35,230 bases of DNA from assembly GCA_016784175.1 (NCBI GenBank), contig JADHVC010000010.1, positions 1 to 35,230 on the forward strand, given 5' to 3'. The stretch is from Patescibacteria group bacterium (GTDB taxonomy: Bacteria; Patescibacteriota; Patescibacteriia; Patescibacteriales; BS150m-G62). The notes beneath the pieces are model-generated. The model made no database searches. It was given only the letters and a program-made list of their open reading frames with translations, and was not told the origin of the DNA. This document shows positions 9,331-19,341 of the stretch, in pieces. The position numbers and the translations under genes were made by a program. Every line of letters begins with the position of its first letter. Within the stretch, counting starts at the first letter, position 1.

Positions 9331-9405
9331 ATAACAAAGGATGTGTATAAAGTGTTGCGTTGAATTGACTTAGTTTTGCATAATTTATTATGAAATATTA
9401 GGTCA

Positions 9406-12027
9406 ATGATGCAATTTAAGCTCATCAAATTTATATTTTTTTCAGTCTGCTTCTTGGGCGGAATTTTTTTGTTGCCTAGCTTATCTTTAGCTGCAGATGT
9501 TAATGTTGGCCTAGAGTATGCTGCAGATTTAGGATTGTCGGCTACGGATCCACGAATTGTTGTTGCTAATGCTATTAGGATAGTGCTTGGATTCTTAGGC
9601 ATGATTGCTTTACTTATTATATTGTATGCTGGGTTTGTAATGATGACGTCAGATGGCTATGAGGAAAAAATTACTAAAGCAAAGGAAATTTTAACATCGG
9701 CCATTATCGGTTTAATAATAATTCTTTCTGCATTTGGATTAGTTAGTTTCTTGATGAGTGCGTTTTTGGGAGCAAGTGGTAGTCCTGCTAGTTCTGGACC
9801 TAGAGCACAGTCTCCTGGTGGGTTTGGCGGAGGGTCTGGTGTTATTGGAACTGGCATTATTAATAGTGTTTATCCTGTGCCATTTCAAGAAAATGTACCA
9901 AAGAATACAGCCATTATGATAACTTTTAACGAAGAGATGGACGTTGCTACAATTATTAGTAATGGGAGAATAACATCAAATATTAAAATATTCAAGAAAG
10001 AGGATGTTTGCGATGAGAATGATTTTTGTATCGTGGAAAATGTTGCAGCAGATGCCTTTGTTAATGCAGTGGCTCAAACTCGGGACAATAAAACATTCGT
10101 TTTTAAGCCAGATGTTTACCTAGACAAGACGGATTACTTGGTCTATTTGGACAATGGACTCTCTAAGAAGAATGGCGAGGCTGCATTTTCTGGTATTGAT
10201 ACGACTAGTCGTAGTTGGGAGTTTGGGGTGAGTGACATTCTTGATTTAGAGCCACCAAGAGTTATTAGTATTTTTCCTCCACCAGATGATGCTGCCGATG
10301 CTGGGCTAGTGCCTGTTACTGGAGCTGAGCAAGCGACACGAGCTACTGGCAGAATAGTCGTTAATGATAATCCTGATACGGCTACTGTAGCTAGCGCTAT
10401 AATCGATGGTGGAAACGCTTTTAATGCTAAAGTGGAAGGTGAATATGCTTGTGACGAGGATGGCGTAATAGGTGTTTCTTTGCAGGGTGCAGTAAACCTA
10501 GAAGTGGTTATCGGTGGTAATAATGTGCCTAGTGGTATTATTAAAACTTCTGGTAGGCCATTTACTGGTCGAACGATCAATATTGGTTGTGGGATTAGCT
10601 TGCTAAGTGATGTTTTTGCTGCTGGACAATCTTGGAGCATTCGAGTTACAAAAAGTCGAGCAGCTGATTCTCTACGAGTGGGCGATCTCACCTATGTTTT
10701 TGTGTCAAATGAAGGAGTAGAGTCGCGTTTTGAGACAATAGTTGTTGGGAGTACGCTATTAGCTACTGCAGAAAATATTAAATCTAAGCTGATAAGTAAT
10801 AACAAAGAATTAAATATATCGAGAAGTGATTCAACAATTAACTTAGAAGCAAAAGCAGCTGGTGAAGCTGGTAATGACATTGATCTTTCTTCAAGTGCTA
10901 GCGGGTTGCTTATTACACGAATGAGTGGAGGATCCGATATTCAAACCATATACCAAGCAAGTGGCAGAAGAGATCAGCCACGGAATGTTATCATTCAGAT
11001 TTCTTTTAACGAGGCGATAAATCCAATGAGCATTTCTGGCACAAGTGAAGAGTTAAAAGATATTATCCGAGTCAAGAGTGCTAATGGGTCGATAGTGAGT
11101 GGAGAATTCGTTGTTTCGAATGTTTATAGAACTGTTGAATTTATATCTGATAATTTATGTGGAATTAATGGTTGTGGAGAGCAGATATTTTGTCTGCCGG
11201 GAGGTGTTGGATTGCAAGTCGAGTTAGTTGCGGCGGGATTACAAACCTGTGCAACGAATGCTGATTGCTTAACTAGTGAACAGTTTGTTAATTGTCCAAG
11301 TGGTGGCGGAATTTGCTATAAGGAAGAAACTATAGACAATCAAAGTAAACTCATAAATTACCCACTATCTGACTTTACGGCCGGAATCAGTGGTGTAGTG
11401 GATGCTACTTTAAATTCACTTGATGGAAATAAGAACGAGAATGCAGAGGGACCAGTAAGCTTTTTTAATGAGAATACCCAAGATAGTCAGGGCGATAATT
11501 TTAAATGGTCCTTTTATACTAGTGAAATGCTAGACTTATCTTCACCGGAAATTAGTGAACAAAATGTATCGCAAAATGGAATAATTCCAGTAAAGGATGC
11601 CGGAGATTTAAACAGTAATCCACTTAGTGAACCAATTAGGTCTAGCTTTACGAAGGTAATGCAATCCAATTCACTTCGATCTGGGTCTAGAACTCTCCAA
11701 TTGGGAAATGAAGAGATTGTTCATCAAATGATAAATTTAAGTAATTTGAGTGGTTATCCAACTGGGTATTGGGTAAGCAATGAAGCACTAGACACGATAG
11801 AACCATTAGATAGTTACCCAGATATAACTAATGTTTTTATTGAACATACAGAGTTTAGTCAGAACAATAAATTTAAGGCAACTATCGGGTCTGGCGTACG
11901 AGATATTTATCAAAATTGTTTTAAACCATGCGTTGGTCCAGCATGTAGTATAGGTGGTGTTCAAACATGTAATGAGAATAATCCTAGTTGTTGTTCTGGT
12001 GTCGCTGGAGTAGACGTTTGTGAGTAG
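9406..12027 (+). CDS. Large surface protein: T4SS-pilin-like N-terminal two-TM module plus Ig-like (Big_5-like) ectodomains
   Basis: Signal peptide; ATDPRIVVANAIRIVLGFLGMIALLIILYAGFVMMTSDG...AIIGLIIILSAFGLVSFLMS; Gly/Ser linker; NSVYPVPFQENVPKNTAIMITFNEEMD; 873 aa. Confidence 0.82.
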   Translation: MMQFKLIKFIFFSVCFLGGIFLLPSLSLAADVNVGLEYAADLGLSATDPRIVVANAIRIVLGFLGMIALLIILYAGFVMMTSDGYEEKITKAKEILTSAIIGLIIILSAFGLVSFLMSAFLGASGSPASSGPRAQSPGGFGGGSGVIGTGIINSVYPVPFQENVPKNTAIMITFNEEMDVATIISNGRITSNIKIFKKEDVCDENDFCIVENVAADAFVNAVAQTRDNKTFVFKPDVYLDKTDYLVYLDNGLSKKNGEAAFSGIDTTSRSWEFGVSDILDLEPPRVISIFPPPDDAADAGLVPVTGAEQATRATGRIVVNDNPDTATVASAIIDGGNAFNAKVEGEYACDEDGVIGVSLQGAVNLEVVIGGNNVPSGIIKTSGRPFTGRTINIGCGISLLSDVFAAGQSWSIRVTKSRAADSLRVGDLTYVFVSNEGVESRFETIVVGSTLLATAENIKSKLISNNKELNISRSDSTINLEAKAAGEAGNDIDLSSSASGLLITRMSGGSDIQTIYQASGRRDQPRNVIIQISFNEAINPMSISGTSEELKDIIRVKSANGSIVSGEFVVSNVYRTVEFISDNLCGINGCGEQIFCLPGGVGLQVELVAAGLQTCATNADCLTSEQFVNCPSGGGICYKEETIDNQSKLINYPLSDFTAGISGVVDATLNSLDGNKNENAEGPVSFFNENTQDSQGDNFKWSFYTSEMLDLSSPEISEQNVSQNGIIPVKDAGDLNSNPLSEPIRSSFTKVMQSNSLRSGSRTLQLGNEEIVHQMINLSNLSGYPTGYWVSNEALDTIEPLDSYPDITNVFIEHTEFSQNNKFKATIGSGVRDIYQNCFKPCVGPACSIGGVQTCNENNPSCCSGVAGVDVCE

Positions 12028-12051
12028 TGTTTTAATAATTTAACTTTTTGG

Positions 12052-15000
12052 ATGGTAAAAATTATAAAAAATTTGTTAATATTCTCTTTTTCTCTGTTCG
12101 TTTTATTTGTTCTTGGTGATGTTGTTTTGGCTGCAAATACTACTGAGCTGGGGGTTGGGTTTGGAGAGGCCACTGGCTTAGCTACAACGGATCCACGAAT
12201 AGTGATTGCTAATTTTATTCGTATAGTCCTTGGATTTTTGGGAATTGTTGCTGTTTTACTAGTTCTTTATGCTGGATTTTTGTATATGACCGCGCAAGGT
12301 CAGACTGAGCAAATAGAAAAAGCTAAGAATATTTTAAAGGGTGCTATTATCGGTTTAGTGATAATTTTGTCTGCTTTTGGGATAGTGAGTTTTGTGATGT
12401 CGAGGTTGATGGCAGCTACTGGCACTAGCACGGGTAACAGCAGTAGTTCTAGCGGATCTGGTGGAGGACTCGGTGGTGGTGGTTCGTCGAATGTATTTAC
12501 AATTAGTGCTATAAGACCAGTTGATGAGAGTGTCGATAATGTTCGCAATTCTTTAGTGAGTGTTATTTTTAGTCAAAATATTGATGAGAGTTTTACGATT
12601 GATGATGAAGCTATTAGTGAAAATTTTCAAATTAAAAAGATCGGAGATATTGTAGATGGAGAATTGGTTTTGCTTGATCTCGCAGAGTCTGTTGACGGTA
12701 CTTTATCGTTACCTTATCGCAACCAGTTACTTTTTTCTCCTAATGGTGCATGTTCCTTGTCTGTCTCTAGTTGTTTGTCTGGCAATTCTAGATTCGAAGT
12801 GGTTATTAACGGAGGTGTGGGTGTGGCAGCTAATTCAGGTGGATATATAAGAATAGTTGGACCAAACGGTATGTCAATTACACCTACTTCTGCGTTAAAT
12901 TGTAATAATTCAACATGTTCATTTGAATTTAGTACTAATATGTCAGAGGATACTTCACTTCCAAGTGCTAACCTTTTGAGAGCTCAGATTTGTGCTAGTG
13001 ATAGCATGACATTGACTGGTAATGCACGAGATAATAACGGAATTGCTGGAATAAAATTCTATTCTAAAGGAGCAGGCGATGCTGACTTTGTCTTAAACCC
13101 TAGCTGTGATTTTTTTGGAGTTGGATTTGGTAAGGGGGTAACAAATGTTGCACAAACTTGTAGTTTTGATACGAGTGCATGGGCCGGGAGTGATTATGAA
13201 TTTAAATTAGTTGTTGTTGATGTAGCTGGTCAAGAGTCTGTAGATACTTTTGGGCCTACGAGAGTTTCTGCAAGTCATTGTTGTAACGAAGTTCAAGATG
13301 ATGATGAGACTGGGCTTGATTGTGGTGGAGCTGAATGTTTGGCTTGTGAGGGAGTAGCTTGTAATATTGATGAAAATATAATGTGTTCTGTAGAAGATAC
13401 TTCTAATTGTTCAGATGAATTATGTTCTACTAATTTTTGTAATTGTGAAGGTGATGGTTGTTTGTGTCGTACAAAACCAGCGATAACATGGATAAGCCCA
13501 ACTGGAGGTTTTTGTAAGGCGGAAGTTAATCGACCTTGTGAAAATGACGATCATTGTACAGAGGGTGACACTTGTGCCTTAACTATCGGCAATGTGATTG
13601 CTAACCCTAATGGCGCAGTTGGCAATTTAGTAACAATAGTCGGTTCTGGTTTTGGAGATGTGGCTGGTGATGTCGGTAAGGTTTTCTTTAAGGGTAGTAA
13701 CGGCGTTTGGACCGAAGCTCAACTAGCTAACTGTACTAACCCTTGGAGCGATAAAAAGATAATTATTAATGTGCCCGATGGAGTTATTAATGGAACGATT
13801 CGTGTTGTTGGTAATGGGGGTTTTGAGGCAATTAGCGATGAATTTGGTATACCTGAGTTTATAGTTAACACTATTAAACGGCCGGGTCTTTGTAGTATTG
13901 GTCCTGATCGCGGAAAGGCTGGAGAAACTTTAGAATACTCTGGTTTAGAATTGAGTGGAGTGAAAGCGTATTTTGGTGATTGGCCAGGTAGTAACGTGTT
14001 GGGCGGTGAGCAGAGCTTTATAAGTGGCTTTAATGGATTTGCTGCCGTTCCTATTATTAGTACTGGCTTGACTACAACTTATGTCGCAAGTATAGCGAGT
14101 AACGGCGCCAGAGTTGTAAGTAATTTTGTTCCTTTTGTTAAGATAGCTGAAGACCCTGTGGTGCCAGTGATTACTTCTTTTGAACCAACCAGTGGGAATA
14201 TCGGTCAGTATATAACTATTTATGGTAGAAATTTTGGTTATCCGCGGAGTATTCAAGTGGGAGAAGATTACACGGTTTTCTTTGGTGGTATTGAGGGTGG
14301 AGTTGAAGCTAGTTTTGAATTTCCAGAGGTTTGTTCTGATTCTTTATGGAAAAATGATCAAGTTGTTGTGAAGGTTCCAGCAGGTCTAGCAAATAGCAAT
14401 AAGTATTTAATTTCTATGAAGATAAATGGAGTGGTAATTGATAGTTCAAATGCATTATTCCCAGAATTTACTTTTGATGAGGCTGTATCTTTAAAGCCAA
14501 GCTTGTGTAAGATAGATCCGATCTATGGACCAAATAATAAGCCAATGACTCTTTGGGGTGAATATTTTGGTGGAGTAAAGGGTAAGGTAGAATTCTCATT
14601 AAATAAAATTAAAGAAGGTGACTCTATTAGTTTTTGGGGCGTAAGTAATGATGCAAATAAAATAACTACAACGATTCCGTCTGATGCAATAACTGGCCCA
14701 GTAAGATTAATTAATAGCTCCAATCAGGGTGGGAATAGTATAGATTTGAAGATTGGATTTTGTACAGAAGCCAGTGACCCAGATGCTGCTTGCGGTAGTG
14801 GAATATGTTGCCCAGAGTTTAGTTATAAGACTGGACAATGTCAGGCGAATAGTGATGGTTGTTTTCCAGACGTAGCAAATTGTACTTATGAATGGGAGTT
14901 TAGTACCGGTGTTGAATCTTGTGAAGGTAATGAGTCATGTCCAATTGGGGAATATTGCAATCTAATTACTGGTAGTTGTGATCCTGGTAGTCCTTGTGAC

Positions 15001-18000
15001 ACTAATGCTGAATGTCCAGCTGGAGGTATTTGCTCGGAAGGACGATGTGTCCCACCTACATGTGCTGGTTATAGTTTAACGAGTCAGCAATGTTTAATCT
15101 CAATAGAAGGAGATAATTGCCCTAATTCACCAGGCGTATGTAAGACGGTGAGTGATTTAATATCGGGTAGTTGTACTGATAATTATTGCAATGATACTTA
15201 TAAAGAATGTGGAGCTGGTAACTGTAACTATGATATTTATAGCAATAAGTGTAAGTTGACTGGTCAAATATGCCAAATAGAAAGAACAATTAGCGGTCAA
15301 GCTGCTGTATGCAATAAAGTAACTTGGTTAAACACTTTAAATAAAGGTGTTTGGCAAGTGAGAAGCGGAGGAGGTTCTTGTCCTGCAGGTACTTTTATGG
15401 ACCCAAGCAGTAGGTGGTGCAATATTGGTACGGTTGGGAATCACCAGACCTGCGATTTATGTCCGACCGGATTTAGTTGTGAGGCAGGTAATACTGGTTT
15501 AAATAGTTGTGTTATTGATTCTCCAGTTTGTCCGTCTGATGCAGAATGTGTAGGAGGTCAGTGTGTTCTTGAACCTACTTGTGAATGTTGTTGCAAGGTA
15601 GATGCACCTCCAGGTCAGGATTGTTGTCTTTTTGCAAGCGTGGGTGTTACAACAACAGGAACGACTTGTGATGCAGGCTTGTGTGGGTCGAACGAACCGA
15701 ACTATGGTTTATGTACTGGTTGTACTGTGTTGGTTGGGGGATCTGCTAATCAAGTTTTAAGCGATGCAAATTGTGTTTGTTCTGGTATTACAAATAAAAC
15801 TTGTGATGTGAATGGAGCAGATGGTCGTGGTGTTTGTGTGGATACACCACTGTGTAAACTCAACAAAGATTGTAACCCTACCCAGGAGTGTGTTGATGGA
15901 CAATGTGTTGGAAGAACAGCTTGCCAACAGACATGTAGTTCTAATTCCAATCCAAATATCTGCTCTCCAGACACCAATCTCTGCGGAAGTGGATTTACTT
16001 GTAATTCTAATTGTTTATGTGAGCAAGTAGTTGTTAATGCTCCAAATGTTTGTGAACCAAACGAAGGTGCATGTGGCGAAAATTATTATTGTAAAAATGA
16101 TGCTTGTCTTTGCTACAAAGATCCATGTTGTCAGCCGGGCGAGACGATTACGATTGGAGGAGTTGAGTTGATTTGTGAGGCTAATAAGTCGGATTACAAA
16201 AAGGCTATATCGGCAATCCAAAAACAAGAAAGTGCAGAGCAGTGCGGAGTATATTGTGGTTGTAAGACAAATAGGGAATGTGGCTTAGCCCTTGAAGATG
16301 AAGCCTATGGATGTGCTTTGGAGGATGAATGTTGTAGATCAAGACCAACTGTTATTAATACAATTCCAGCTAAAAACAGTAGCGGTGCTTGTCTTAATGC
16401 TTTAGTTGAGGCCACATTCAGTGAATTGATGAATGCTGGTAGTTTTTCAGATAATGTTGTTTTATTGGTAAAACAAGGTACATTAGCTTGTCCAGCTGGA
16501 ACATATTACGAAACACTTTACGGCATTAATTGGTGTTTGGTGAGATCAGCTCCAGGGGCAGTGAATATTGAATCTAAGACTTTAATGACGCTGTCTATTG
16601 CTAGCGCTTTTGAGAAAAATAGAGATTATAAAGTGATAATTAAGGGTGATGGCATCCCAAACGATTCTAATAATAGTGGTGTTTTGTCTCAATATAATTT
16701 AGGAATGGTAGATAATGTTGTTTGGGAATTTACTACTGGTAATGAAATTTGCGCTATTGATAAAGTTAGTATTGAACCAAAAAATTGGCTATTTACAAAG
16801 GTTAGTAATGATATAAGTGATGATGATATAAGTAGTCCAAGGTATGATACTGCTCGAGATAGAGATAAGTCTTTTAAAGCAAGAGCTTTGAGTTTTGATG
16901 ATCAGGTAATTCGACCAATTGATAATATTTATGATTGGAAATGGAATTGGTCTTCAGAAAATAATAGTGTGGCAAGGGTAAGAAAAGATAATGCTGATAA
17001 TCTAGCATATAGTGCGGATACTAATCCTAATGTTCAAGATATAATTGCTCAAAATGTTCAAGATAATAGTGTGTATGTTAATGTTTTTGCGCAGATTACG
17101 GCAGATACCGTTTCTGGTATATCGACTATTAATGAGCGTTCGAGTAATAAGGCAGAGATACGTGTTTTTCAATGTAATAATCCTTGGCCACCAGCGGATA
17201 ATCCAGAAACTTGGGTGCCTTGGCGTGACGCAAAGAATAATTGTTCTGATGGGTTAATTGGAAATGGTTGCGCTAGTAATTATAATTTTGAAACTTATTA
17301 TTGTCGTGATGCTGGTAATAGTACGGCTACATATGATGATTTACCAGCTATAAAGAGTAAAGCTGAATCTGGAGTTATAGTTCGGGGGGAGTCACTAGTA
17401 AAACAATGTGTAGGTGGAGTCAATAGTGGTAAGATTTGCACGGCAAATTCTGGTTGTGGTAGTGGTAAGTGTTTAGCTCAGACATTTAAAGAGATATACT
17501 TTTTGCGAGAAGAGGTTCCTGTATTTTCCTCTGGTTTAGTAAATAAGCCCAAGTCACTTGACGATGGAACAGGCTTTGTAGTTACTTGGAATGGCATATT
17601 AGGTATTAGTAATTACAAAATTTATTATAAGGAAGAAGGTGGAATGTATAGAAATTCAAATGCTGCAATAACACCAATGACTAGCCCATCATATACTGGC
17701 AAATATTTATCTGTTATTAAGGAGGACATCGAAGCTGGAAATAAATATTTTGTAAGAGTTTATGCGATCAATGCACAAAATGTAGAAAGTGACTTATCAG
17801 ATGAGCAAAGTGTATCGGTTAGCGATAAGGTGCCGCCACTTCCACCAACTTCAATGACTATCAATTTAGCAGAAGTCGGTCAAGCTGAATTAAGTTGGAG
17901 TCATCCACAAGAAGATGATGTTGCGTATTATAGAATTGGGTGGGGGACTGATCCAAATATGTATGGCGAAGAAGCCCAGGTTGGTGTTGATGTTGATCCA

Positions 18001-18246
18001 ACGATTCCAAATTTGAGTAATGAGAATGTTTATTATTTTCGGGTTTCAGCTTATGATATTTGGAATAATGAAAGCAATCCGGCTCTTATTGATACAAACG
18101 CTTGTGATGAGAATTGGTATCGAGGGTACTATCTTGATGTTGATAGATCAGTTATTGCTGGTGGGTTTTCCTCTGCTTGCCAACACTACGAGATTTATGG
18201 AATATCTGAAGGGCGTTACCCAAATGCATTTGTGGCAGGGTTTTGA
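12052..18246 (+). CDS. Giant surface protein (2064 aa): T4SS-pilin-like N-terminus, IPT/TIG repeats, Cys-rich region, Ig-like and two fibronectin type III-like domains
   Basis: Same N-terminal module as 9406..12027; VTIVGSGFGD, ITSFEPTSGNIGQYITIYGRNFG (TIG); CPSDAECVGGQCV / CNPTQECVDGQCV Cys repeats; KYFVRVYAINAQNVESDLS and YYFRVSAYDIWNNES (Fn3). Confidence 0.82.
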   Translation: MVKIIKNLLIFSFSLFVLFVLGDVVLAANTTELGVGFGEATGLATTDPRIVIANFIRIVLGFLGIVAVLLVLYAGFLYMTAQGQTEQIEKAKNILKGAIIGLVIILSAFGIVSFVMSRLMAATGTSTGNSSSSSGSGGGLGGGGSSNVFTISAIRPVDESVDNVRNSLVSVIFSQNIDESFTIDDEAISENFQIKKIGDIVDGELVLLDLAESVDGTLSLPYRNQLLFSPNGACSLSVSSCLSGNSRFEVVINGGVGVAANSGGYIRIVGPNGMSITPTSALNCNNSTCSFEFSTNMSEDTSLPSANLLRAQICASDSMTLTGNARDNNGIAGIKFYSKGAGDADFVLNPSCDFFGVGFGKGVTNVAQTCSFDTSAWAGSDYEFKLVVVDVAGQESVDTFGPTRVSASHCCNEVQDDDETGLDCGGAECLACEGVACNIDENIMCSVEDTSNCSDELCSTNFCNCEGDGCLCRTKPAITWISPTGGFCKAEVNRPCENDDHCTEGDTCALTIGNVIANPNGAVGNLVTIVGSGFGDVAGDVGKVFFKGSNGVWTEAQLANCTNPWSDKKIIINVPDGVINGTIRVVGNGGFEAISDEFGIPEFIVNTIKRPGLCSIGPDRGKAGETLEYSGLELSGVKAYFGDWPGSNVLGGEQSFISGFNGFAAVPIISTGLTTTYVASIASNGARVVSNFVPFVKIAEDPVVPVITSFEPTSGNIGQYITIYGRNFGYPRSIQVGEDYTVFFGGIEGGVEASFEFPEVCSDSLWKNDQVVVKVPAGLANSNKYLISMKINGVVIDSSNALFPEFTFDEAVSLKPSLCKIDPIYGPNNKPMTLWGEYFGGVKGKVEFSLNKIKEGDSISFWGVSNDANKITTTIPSDAITGPVRLINSSNQGGNSIDLKIGFCTEASDPDAACGSGICCPEFSYKTGQCQANSDGCFPDVANCTYEWEFSTGVESCEGNESCPIGEYCNLITGSCDPGSPCDTNAECPAGGICSEGRCVPPTCAGYSLTSQQCLISIEGDNCPNSPGVCKTVSDLISGSCTDNYCNDTYKECGAGNCNYDIYSNKCKLTGQICQIERTISGQAAVCNKVTWLNTLNKGVWQVRSGGGSCPAGTFMDPSSRWCNIGTVGNHQTCDLCPTGFSCEAGNTGLNSCVIDSPVCPSDAECVGGQCVLEPTCECCCKVDAPPGQDCCLFASVGVTTTGTTCDAGLCGSNEPNYGLCTGCTVLVGGSANQVLSDANCVCSGITNKTCDVNGADGRGVCVDTPLCKLNKDCNPTQECVDGQCVGRTACQQTCSSNSNPNICSPDTNLCGSGFTCNSNCLCEQVVVNAPNVCEPNEGACGENYYCKNDACLCYKDPCCQPGETITIGGVELICEANKSDYKKAISAIQKQESAEQCGVYCGCKTNRECGLALEDEAYGCALEDECCRSRPTVINTIPAKNSSGACLNALVEATFSELMNAGSFSDNVVLLVKQGTLACPAGTYYETLYGINWCLVRSAPGAVNIESKTLMTLSIASAFEKNRDYKVIIKGDGIPNDSNNSGVLSQYNLGMVDNVVWEFTTGNEICAIDKVSIEPKNWLFTKVSNDISDDDISSPRYDTARDRDKSFKARALSFDDQVIRPIDNIYDWKWNWSSENNSVARVRKDNADNLAYSADTNPNVQDIIAQNVQDNSVYVNVFAQITADTVSGISTINERSSNKAEIRVFQCNNPWPPADNPETWVPWRDAKNNCSDGLIGNGCASNYNFETYYCRDAGNSTATYDDLPAIKSKAESGVIVRGESLVKQCVGGVNSGKICTANSGCGSGKCLAQTFKEIYFLREEVPVFSSGLVNKPKSLDDGTGFVVTWNGILGISNYKIYYKEEGGMYRNSNAAITPMTSPSYTGKYLSVIKEDIEAGNKYFVRVYAINAQNVESDLSDEQSVSVSDKVPPLPPTSMTINLAEVGQAELSWSHPQEDDVAYYRIGWGTDPNMYGEEAQVGVDVDPTIPNLSNENVYYFRVSAYDIWNNESNPALIDTNACDENWYRGYYLDVDRSVIAGGFSSACQHYEIYGISEGRYPNAFVAGF

Positions 18247-18290
18247 AGAATTACTTTTGCACAGTTACGATTAACTAATTTAGATTTCTT

Positions 18291-18301
18291 TGTGTTATAA
18301 T
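18291..18301 (+). promoter_or_regulatory. Extended -10 promoter TGTGTTATAAT upstream of 18401 gene
   Basis: Direct reading. Confidence 0.45.
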
Positions 18302-18400
18302 ATTTACAGGTAGTGAAGTTGTGAATTAAAAAATCAAATCTTATCTCTTTTCTTTTATAAATAATTAATATTGTAATTCCTAACTTATAATTAAAAAATT

Positions 18401-19324
18401 ATGTTTGACCAACCTCAAAAACAAAGCATCGACAGAGGTGGCAGTTTTCCTGATGTGGCTCCAGTTGACAATGCTCCTGTTAATAATACGCCTAGTCCAA
18501 ATCAAGACTTATTTCCACAACCAAAGAAAACATTACCACCACCTCCAGCTCACTTGTCTTCTTTTCCTCCAGAAAAAATAGGCGATATTGAAGATATTTT
18601 TGCTGAAGTGGATGTGTCAACTAGCAAAATACAAAAGGCGAATCCTAGAAATACTTCTGAAGGAACATCGAAGAAGTCAGCTATGGGTATGTATATTGTT
18701 TTTGGTGCGCTAGCATTGGTGATCTGTGTAGGCGGAGTTTGGTTGGTTGTTGCTAATTTAATGTCTAGTGATGGTACCATTCAAGATAATATCGTGAAGG
18801 ATATGCCAGGTGAAGTAGTAAATAATCCGGATATTATTAGTGATGAAGATGTTAAAGAAGAGCCAGTTATCGATATGAATCAAGCAGTTATAGAAAATCC
18901 AATTAATGCACATTTTGGAGGTATAGAAACATCTCAATTAGGTAATGAGCCTATTATCGAAGATCAAGTAGACGAACAACAATTAGTCGAGGAAGAGCCA
19001 GTCGTAGTAAATATTCCTCAAGATACTGACTCTGATGGTCTTATTGACGGTGATGAGGCTCAGTTAGGAACTAATCCAATCTTGGTTGATACTGATGGCG
19101 ATGGACTGACAGACTATGAGGAGGTTAAAGTGTACTTTACTAATCCACTGCAGAGCGATACGGATAGTGATGGGTTGTTTGACGCTGAAGAAATTGGCAC
19201 ATATTTCACTGATCCATCTAACTCAGATACTGACGGTGATGGATATGAAGATGGTTTGGAAGTAAGCGGTGGATATAATCCTTTAGGAGCTGGAAAGTTA
19301 AATCAAGGCGCATTAAGCATATAA
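18401..19324 (+). CDS. Membrane-anchored protein with thrombospondin type 3-like Ca-binding repeats
   Basis: TM MGMYIVFGALALVICVGGVWLVVANLM; four DxDxDGxxD units (DTDSDGLIDGDE, DTDGDGLTDYEE, DTDSDGLFDAEE, DTDGDGYEDGLE). Confidence 0.8.
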   Translation: MFDQPQKQSIDRGGSFPDVAPVDNAPVNNTPSPNQDLFPQPKKTLPPPPAHLSSFPPEKIGDIEDIFAEVDVSTSKIQKANPRNTSEGTSKKSAMGMYIVFGALALVICVGGVWLVVANLMSSDGTIQDNIVKDMPGEVVNNPDIISDEDVKEEPVIDMNQAVIENPINAHFGGIETSQLGNEPIIEDQVDEQQLVEEEPVVVNIPQDTDSDGLIDGDEAQLGTNPILVDTDGDGLTDYEEVKVYFTNPLQSDTDSDGLFDAEEIGTYFTDPSNSDTDGDGYEDGLEVSGGYNPLGAGKLNQGALSI

Positions 19325-19341
19325 GTATTTAAAATAAAAAA

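Noticed and set aside
10143-10691. 182-aa minus-strand ORF inside the 873-aa surface gene (and similar antisense ORFs at 9657, 10692, 12300, 13945, 21681, 23230, 23659)
   Set aside because: Fully antisense to a well-supported long CDS, low-complexity Ser/Pro/Ile composition, no initiation signals; expected by chance from codon bias.
19019-19290. DxDxDG repeats considered as a possible DNA-level repeat array or CRISPR
   Set aside because: Only protein-level periodicity (TSP3-like); nucleotide units differ and there are no regular spacers.
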